Part shown: in pieces, positions 6,900 through 11,258 of the stretch | Position numbering within the stretch: position 1 is the stretch's first letter | Layout: the number at the start of each line of letters is the position of its first letter | DNA from: Paraneptunicella sp964228975 | GTDB taxonomy: Bacteria; Pseudomonadota; Gammaproteobacteria; Enterobacterales; Alteromonadaceae | Reading direction: 5' to 3' | Length of the DNA: 11,258 nucleotides | Assembly (NCBI GenBank): GCA_964228975.1 | Contig: CAXRCC010000252.1 | Location: forward strand, 1-11,258 | Made by a program: the position numbers and the translations under genes | Notes under the pieces: generated by a model | The model's input: the letters and a program-made list of their open reading frames with translations, nothing else | Told to the model about the DNA's origin: nothing | The model's database searches: none

Positions 6900-7238
6900 A
6901 TGAGTTTTTTTATTAGTAACGCATATGCTCAATCAGCACCTGCTGCGCAACAAGGTGGCGGCATGGAACTTCTCGTGATGCTGGGTATCTTCGGCTTGAT
7001 TTTCTATTTCATGCTGTACCGCCCACAGGCAAAACGAGTAAAAGAGCATAAAAACTTGATTTCTTCATTGTCGAAAGGTGATGAAGTGCTAACTCAAGGT
7101 GGTTTGGTTGGCAAAATCACAAAAGTGAATGAAGAGAAAGACTTCATCGAAATTTCTCTGAACGAAAACAACAACATTGTTGTGCAGAAGTCGGCAATCA
7201 CTGCGGTACTGCCAAAAGGCACAATGAAGAGCATTTAG
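6900..7238 (+). CDS. yajC: Sec translocon accessory protein YajC
   Basis: A 112-residue inner-membrane protein that associates with SecDF and SecYEG. After a short Ala/Gln-rich periplasmic N-terminus comes a single transmembrane helix (~22-40), followed by the family's conserved YRPQAKRVKEH (~40-50). A compact cytoplasmic domain follows, with LSKGDEVLTQGGLVGKITKV. Length and order fit the family. AGAGGAA lies 5-6 bases before the ATG. It lies in the usual tgt-yajC-secD-secF string. The next gene begins about 100 bases later, beyond a terminator-like hairpin, so transcription of secDF may be lower than that of tgt-yajC. Confidence 0.96.
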   Translation: MSFFISNAYAQSAPAAQQGGGMELLVMLGIFGLIFYFMLYRPQAKRVKEHKNLISSLSKGDEVLTQGGLVGKITKVNEEKDFIEISLNENNNIVVQKSAITAVLPKGTMKSI

Positions 7239-7273
7239 TCTCTGCGTGTTGTTTGAGGAAATAAAGCATCATT

Positions 7274-7298
7274 ATGCGGCTGAATAGGCCGCATTTTT
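7274..7298 (+). terminator. Terminator/attenuator hairpin between yajC and secD
   Basis: ATGCGGC (7274-7280), loop TGAATAG, then GCCGCAT (7288-7294), followed directly by a T-run (7294-7298). The 7-base-pair GC-rich stem plus T-run has the form of an intrinsic terminator. Because secD and secF lie downstream on the same strand with no obvious promoter in between, it probably acts as a partial terminator that lowers secDF transcription relative to yajC. Confidence 0.6.
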
Positions 7299-7313
7299 GG
7301 CAATAACTACAAC

Positions 7314-7341
7314 AGGAAGGCGGGCATTAGCCCATTGAACA
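7314..7341 (+). promoter_or_regulatory. Distant ribosome binding site with a hairpin before secD
   Basis: The best Shine-Dalgarno, AGGAAGG (7314-7320), ends 21 bases before the secD ATG, which is too far for normal use. Between them GGGC-ATTA-GCCC (7322-7333) can form a tight hairpin. Folding it would shorten the effective spacing to about 9 bases. There is no other good ribosome binding site, and an in-frame TGA at 7336-7338 rules out an earlier start. Confidence 0.4.
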
Positions 7342-9204
7342 ATGAACAATAAAGTACAAGTACTCAACAAAACACCGATGTGGAAAGCGATACTCGTGTT
7401 ATTGCTAATCGCATTCTGTGCATTGTACGCCACGCCCAATTTGTACGGTGAAGATCCAGCAGTACAGATCTCTGCTGGAAGAAATGCGGTCGTCGATGTA
7501 CAAACTATGGACCAAGTCCAAGCTGCGTTAGAAGAAGCAGGAGTCAACAGTAAGAGTGTGGTATTGGAAAATGAGCAAATCCTTGTTCGCCTGCCTGATA
7601 ACAGCACACAATTACGTGCTCAAGAGGTTATTGAAGAATCCTTGGGTGAAAACTTCAGCGTTGCGATTAACCTTGCTCCGCTAACGCCAGACTGGCTTGA
7701 AGCTATCGGCGCAGGTCCGATGAAATTGGGTCTGGATTTACGCGGTGGTGTTCACTTCTTAATGGAAGTGGATATGGATTCAGCCATTAAAGACTCAGTG
7801 GAGGGGATTTCATCAGGATTTAAATCCACTCTACGCGAAGAAAAAATTCGTTATCGCAGTGTTAGAGCAAAAAGCAGTTCTGTTGAGCTAACATTCCGTT
7901 CTCAAGAAGACTTAGACAAAGCCGAGTCGCTACTAAAAGGCAACAACCCTGATTGGGTATTCGTTGAAAACGATGGTTTCCAACTTGTGGCGCAAATGTC
8001 TGAGCAAAAGCTCCAGCAAACCAAAACCGATGCAATCACACAGAACATTACCATTATTCGTAATCGTGTGAATCAGCTAGGGGTTGCAGAACCGGTTGTA
8101 CAGCGTCAAGGCGCAGAGCGCATCGTGGTGCAGCTTCCTGGTATTCAAGATACCGCGCGTGCAAAAGAGATTCTAAATGCTACCGCAACGCTTGCGCTTC
8201 ATATGGTTGACCAAGAACACGACGCGCGTGATGCATCAGAAGATCGCGTTCCTCCAGGTACCATTTACGTTAAAGACGAGCAAGGCGTGCCTTACTTGCT
8301 GAAAAAGCAAGTTATGCTTAAAGGTAATCACATTGTTGATGCAAACAGCGGTGTTGATGAATACGGCCGTCCTCAGGTAAATATTCGCGTTGACTCTGAA
8401 GGTGGCACTAAGATGTCTCGCGGTACGAAGCGCAACATCGGTAAGCCAATGGCAACAGTATTCGTTGAGTTTAAACCTCTTCGTGAGCGCGGTCCTGACG
8501 GCAAACTTAAATTCGAGCGTAAAGAGCGCATTATCAGTGTTGCAACCATCCAAGCTCAGCTCGGTGCCTCTTTCCGTATTACGGGTCTAGATTCACCTGC
8601 TGAAGCGCGCAACTTAGCGTTATTACTTCGCGCAGGTGCCCTGATTGCACCGATTCAAATCGTGGAAGAAAGAACCGTTGGGCCAAGCTTGGGTCAGCAA
8701 AACATCGACCAAGGTATGCAAGCTATCATTTGGGGCTTTGTGTTGGTGTTGTTCTTTATGCTTATTTACTACAAAGGCTTTGGCTTAGTAGCGAACTTGG
8801 CGCTAGCAGCCAACCTTGTCATGATTGTGGGCATTATGTCGATGATTCCTGGCGCAACGCTTACCTTACCGGGGATGGCAGGTATCGTACTTACCGTTGG
8901 TATGGCGGTTGACGCAAACGTACTCATATTCGAAAGGATACGGGAAGAAATGCGAGAAGGGCGAAGTCCACAACAGGCCATTCATTGGGGTTATGACAGT
9001 GCATTCTCCACCATTTTAGATGCCAACATCACCACGTTGATTGCAGCATTGATTTTGTTTGCTGTGGGTACAGGGCCTATCAAAGGCTTCTCAGTAACCT
9101 TGATGATCGGGATCATTACGTCAATGTTCACTGCCATTATCTTCACGCGTACGATCGTTAATTTAACGGTTGGTGGTAAGCGTCTTAATAAGCTGTCGAT
9201 TTAA
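7342..9204 (+). CDS. secD: Protein translocase subunit SecD
   Basis: A 620-residue inner-membrane protein that, with SecF, uses the proton (or sodium) gradient to pull exported proteins through SecYEG on the periplasmic side. Seen: transmembrane helix 1 (~14-31), then YATPNLYGEDPAVQ. The large periplasmic domain includes GLDLRGGVHFLMEVD (130-144), TIIRNRVNQLGVAEP (~237-251) and LLRAGALIAPIQIVEE (~428-443). Five more helices occupy ~455-610, with the conserved AVDANVLIFERIREE (522-536) carrying Asp524, equivalent to the essential Asp519 of E. coli SecD. The N-terminus is a few residues longer than that of E. coli, and no later good start exists. The length is normal. secF follows after 12 bases and is surely co-transcribed. 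Confidence 0.98.
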   Translation: MNNKVQVLNKTPMWKAILVLLLIAFCALYATPNLYGEDPAVQISAGRNAVVDVQTMDQVQAALEEAGVNSKSVVLENEQILVRLPDNSTQLRAQEVIEESLGENFSVAINLAPLTPDWLEAIGAGPMKLGLDLRGGVHFLMEVDMDSAIKDSVEGISSGFKSTLREEKIRYRSVRAKSSSVELTFRSQEDLDKAESLLKGNNPDWVFVENDGFQLVAQMSEQKLQQTKTDAITQNITIIRNRVNQLGVAEPVVQRQGAERIVVQLPGIQDTARAKEILNATATLALHMVDQEHDARDASEDRVPPGTIYVKDEQGVPYLLKKQVMLKGNHIVDANSGVDEYGRPQVNIRVDSEGGTKMSRGTKRNIGKPMATVFVEFKPLRERGPDGKLKFERKERIISVATIQAQLGASFRITGLDSPAEARNLALLLRAGALIAPIQIVEERTVGPSLGQQNIDQGMQAIIWGFVLVLFFMLIYYKGFGLVANLALAANLVMIVGIMSMIPGATLTLPGMAGIVLTVGMAVDANVLIFERIREEMREGRSPQQAIHWGYDSAFSTILDANITTLIAALILFAVGTGPIKGFSVTLMIGIITSMFTAIIFTRTIVNLTVGGKRLNKLSI

Positions 9205-9216
9205 GGAAAGGGATAC

Positions 9217-10158
9217 ATGCAATTACTTAAGTTAAATGAAACAGTCAACTTTATGAAGCTTCGCGTTTTCGCGATGTTTCTATCCGCTTTTTTTATTATT
9301 GGCTCGTTAGTATCGTTATTCACAAATTCACTGAATTGGGGATTGGATTTCACCGGCGGTACGTTAGTTGAGGTGGGTTATGACAAGCCCGCTGATTTGC
9401 CGGCAATGCGTGAATTGCTTGCTCAAAACGGTTTTGAGGACGCTATCGTTCAAAACTTTGGCTCGAGTGAAGATGTGTTAATTCGTCTTGCACCGCGAGA
9501 CGGAGTGAAGTCATCGGAAATCAGTAACCAAGTTGTTAACGCGCTTAAAAGCAACGGAGACAACGTTGATACCCGTCGAGTTGAGTTTGTTGGCCCGAGC
9601 GTTGGTGAAGAATTGACCGAGCAAGGCGGCCTGGCGATGCTGGTGGCGCTTTTATGTATTCTCGTATACGTAACCATGCGATTTGAGTGGCGCTTCGCTC
9701 TGGGCTCTGTAGTGGCTCTTGCGCACGACGTTATTATCACCCTTGGTTTGTTCTCCGTTTTACAGCTAGAGTTTGATTTAACGGTATTGGCGGCGGTACT
9801 GGCGGTAATCGGTTACTCGCTTAACGATACCATCGTTGTGTCTGACCGTATTCGCGAAAACTTCCGTAAGATCCGCAAAGGCGAAGCAGAAGAGATTATC
9901 AACATCTCGTTAACGCAGACCCTAAACCGTACCATCATTACGTCATTAACGACGATATTGGTACTGCTTGCATTGTTCTATGTGGGGGGAGCCTTGATAC
10001 ACGGCTTTGCAACCGCGCTATTGTTTGGTGTGTTAATTGGTACTTACTCGTCAATTTACGTAGCAAGCTTAGTGGCCTTATTGTTAGGCATTAGCCGTGA
10101 AGACTTAATCCCTCAAGAAGTTGATAAAGAAGGTGCAGACCTTGATGCAATGCCTTAA
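9217..10158 (+). CDS. secF: Protein translocase subunit SecF
   Basis: A 313-residue inner-membrane partner of SecD. Transmembrane helix 1 (~15-36) is followed by the family motif WGLDFTGGT (41-49) and a small periplasmic domain. VEFVGPSVGEEL (~122-133) precedes five more helices (~138-290). GYSLNDTIVVSDRIRENFRK (199-218) is the SecF counterpart of the SecD helix-4 motif, with Asp204. The C-terminal tail is acidic. AAGGAAAGG ends about 5 bases before the ATG. It is the last gene of the string and ends just before a strong terminator. Confidence 0.98.
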   Translation: MQLLKLNETVNFMKLRVFAMFLSAFFIIGSLVSLFTNSLNWGLDFTGGTLVEVGYDKPADLPAMRELLAQNGFEDAIVQNFGSSEDVLIRLAPRDGVKSSEISNQVVNALKSNGDNVDTRRVEFVGPSVGEELTEQGGLAMLVALLCILVYVTMRFEWRFALGSVVALAHDVIITLGLFSVLQLEFDLTVLAAVLAVIGYSLNDTIVVSDRIRENFRKIRKGEAEEIINISLTQTLNRTIITSLTTILVLLALFYVGGALIHGFATALLFGVLIGTYSSIYVASLVALLLGISREDLIPQEVDKEGADLDAMP

Positions 10159-10180
10159 AGGTTAATTTTATCGAGGAATG

Positions 10181-10209
10181 AAAAAGGCTGGTTTTTACCA
10201 GCCTTTTTT
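10181..10209 (+). terminator. Intrinsic terminator after secF, probably bidirectional
   Basis: AAAAAGGCTGG (10181-10191), loop TTTTTA, then CCAGCC (10198-10203) and a run of six T (10204-10209). The stem can extend through A-T pairs. The A-run on the left makes it work in both directions, so it would also end transcripts from the leftward gene whose ancestral stop appears to lie at 10214. Confidence 0.9.
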
Positions 10210-10213
10210 GATT

Positions 10214-10410
10214 CTAGTGAGATTGTAAAAATTCTGTCAGCGCTTCAACCTTGTTTTCGTTTATATCCTTTGACACATTCGATGTGCTTTCTTCGTATTT
10301 TCATATGCTTTCTTTCACTTGCGCGAATCAAGGTGAAAAAAATTATATCTATATCCTGTTCCAATTTACGATATAAAGTAAAAATAATTACACTCTCTGG
10401 TGCGTGTGTT
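10214..10410 (-). pseudogene. Out-of-frame remnant of the HTH regulator gene's 3' part
   Basis: Downstream of the HTH gene stop, the - strand keeps protein-like frames. From 10410 to 10299 it reads KTHAPESVIIFTLYRKLEQD and on to RASERKHMK (38 codons). From 10297 to 10217 another frame reads YEESTSNVSKDINENKVEAL then TEFLQSH, stopping at TAG 10214-10216. The first joins the HTH gene if one unit of an imperfect 10-base tandem duplication is removed (10419-10428 and 10409-10418). The second joins if one A is removed from the AAAA at 10298-10301. The restored protein would be about 155 residues and would stop 5 bases from the secF terminator, a natural convergent arrangement. This is inferred; no homologue was compared. 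Confidence 0.45.
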
Positions 10411-10692
10411 TTAAGCTCTTTGCAGCTCTGACATCTTCAAAAGTGCCGATGAAAAATCCATTTCATTCTCCATTTCTTTTCTATCGACGAACAGTTTTAT
10501 GATGTCAGCAGGCTTGAATCCGCATTTATGAACCAATTCTACAAATTGGTTAAAGCTAGGCGTACCAATGTCTTTCTCCCAATTTTCGTAGGTTTTACGG
10601 GTCTTTACTCCCGCAAGTTCTGCCATTTGCTTTGTTGTTTTCCCAGCAAGCATACGAATCTTACGCAGGTCGGAACCTGATACATAGCTCAT
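10411..10692 (-). CDS. Small helix-turn-helix (Xre/Cro-like) DNA-binding protein, probably C-terminally truncated
   Basis: A 93-residue likely cytoplasmic regulator. Residues ~8-60 form a helix-turn-helix of the Cro/CI type: SGSDLRKIRMLAGKTT, then KQMAELAGVKTRKTYENWEK with the recognition helix around 30-39, then a helix with FNQFVELVHKCGF. The start is taken as the ATG at 10690-10692, because GGAGA lies 6-8 bases before it. An ATG four codons upstream (10702-10704) has no ribosome binding site, and its codons contain that GGAGA. The gene stands alone and converges on secF. Its stop follows an imperfect 10-base tandem duplication that seems to have shifted the frame, so the visible protein may be a shortened form. 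The target is unknown; autoregulation is possible but no clear operator was recognised. Confidence 0.75.
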   Translation of the reverse strand: MSYVSGSDLRKIRMLAGKTTKQMAELAGVKTRKTYENWEKDIGTPSFNQFVELVHKCGFKPADIIKLFVDRKEMENEMDFSSALLKMSELQRA

Positions 10693-10704
10693 AGTGTTCT
10701 CCAT

Positions 10705-11167
10705 TCTAAAATGTAAAGTAAAAAATTTGGCGTATTAATAAATGCTAAAATATATTTGCATTAATTAAAATATTTATATCCATTTTTTCTTATCCGAAAT
10801 TACGTAGGTGTGAATATTCTATTACTAAGTTACATAGGTTCTTATCTGAACATAGGCGAAGCGATTGAGTTAGATCAAATGGGGGAACTTAGGTGAGGAA
10901 AGCGAGAGAAATAGTGGTTTTTTTTGATGGTGGTTTTAGTTATTAGAAATATTTTTTAGTGAAAAAATAGAATAACTCGATACCAAATTGTTACATATTA
11001 AATGCTCAAAAAGCCGGAAAGATATACCAAAAATCATATGCAATCGAAACATCGGTCCCAAAATGGCGCGTTTACGTAAATGATAAAACGAGATAAAGAA
11101 GCAAAGGTGTAGAAGCGACATTTTCCGGAAAATATTGACATATTTGAAGCTGCCTCCTACTCGTCCT
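10705..11167. other. AT-rich intergenic stretch without a convincing gene
   Basis: About 460 bases, AT-rich compared with the rest of the window. It should contain the promoter of the leftward HTH gene, but I cannot single out boxes with confidence. It holds two perfect palindromes, TTTACGTAAA (11071-11080) and ATTTTCCGGAAAAT (11120-11133). There are three ACRTAGG copies at 10802, 10832 and 10850, and eight T at 10918-10925 with no stem before them. A 28-codon GTG-started frame (10810-10896, +) and an 89-codon - strand frame (10936-11205) exist, but neither has a good ribosome binding site or recognisable protein features. Confidence 0.5.
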
Positions 11168-11258
11168 TCACAGCTTTCTATTATCTTCAGGTGCATTGGC
11201 AGCATACCCCACCCACTTTGTCATCACTTTAAAAGCCTCATGCTCACTACATTTTTCT
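11168..11258 (-). CDS. Possible C-terminal end of a gene entering from the right
   Basis: An open frame on the - strand enters from beyond the window and stops at TGA (11168-11170). Its 29 visible codons read EKCSEHEAFKVMTKWVGYAA then NAPEDNRKL. The mixed polar composition with W, G and P looks like a natural protein end, more so than the overlapping 89-codon frame on the same strand. The family is not recognised and the fragment is short. No terminator is evident after it. Confidence 0.35.
   Translation of the reverse strand, partial: EKCSEHEAFKVMTKWVGYAANAPEDNRKL

Noticed and set aside
10374..10724. Direct repeat TAAAGTAAAAA on both sides of the HTH gene (10374-10384 and 10714-10724), as possible attachment sites
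   Set aside because: The left copy lies inside the region that appears to be former coding sequence of the same gene, the repeat is short and AT-rich, and there is no integrase or other mobile gene.
10936..11205. 89-codon - strand frame, a possible small membrane protein
   Set aside because: It overlaps the more protein-like frame ending at 11168, has no properly spaced ribosome binding site, and is rich in residues expected from random AT-rich codons (F, I, S, L, N) without a coherent helix pattern.
1..11258. CRISPR arrays, tRNA or rRNA genes, insertion sequences
   Set aside because: No regularly spaced direct repeats of CRISPR length, no cloverleaf or rRNA segments and no transposase-like frames were seen on either strand.

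Overview
The window looks like a chromosomal segment from a marine-type gammaproteobacterium, most likely of the Alteromonadales. The tgt-yajC-secD-secF order and the closeness of Tgt to the Escherichia coli protein support this; the genus cannot be fixed from the sequence alone. Core genes lie at 5745-10158, flanked by accessory DNA on both sides.

Left part (1-2364, + strand). The window opens inside the C-terminal cyclase domain of a class II lanthipeptide synthetase (LanM). A medium-chain zinc-dependent dehydrogenase overlaps its end by 4 bases, so the two are probably translationally coupled and act on the same product. About 100 bases further on is a secreted, cysteine-rich lipase-like alpha/beta hydrolase, closed by a strong terminator that sits against the end of the convergent TonB receptor gene.

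Middle part (2362-5360, - strand). A TonB-dependent outer-membrane receptor and a solitary periplasmic solute-binding protein of SBP_bac_3 type both read leftward. The gap between them holds a striking cluster of TGTCGCA motifs, a perfect 17-base palindrome plus repeats spaced 13 bases apart, which is a good operator candidate.

Core part (5361-10209, + strand). A 384-base intergenic region rich in inverted repeats carries a good sigma-70-type promoter for tgt. Next come tgt (queuosine tRNA modification), yajC, secD and secF (the accessory complex of the Sec translocon). A terminator-like hairpin lies between yajC and secD, and a second small hairpin separates the secD ribosome binding site from its start codon. 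A strong terminator follows secF. queA, often next to tgt, is not in the window.

Right part (10210-11258). A small HTH (Xre/Cro-like) regulator gene reads leftward toward secF. Its 3' end appears broken: removing one unit of an imperfect 10-base tandem duplication and one A from an A-run would restore an open frame of about 155 codons that ends just beside the secF terminator. Further right is AT-rich DNA with no convincing gene, then the C-terminal end of a possible gene that enters from beyond the window on the - strand.
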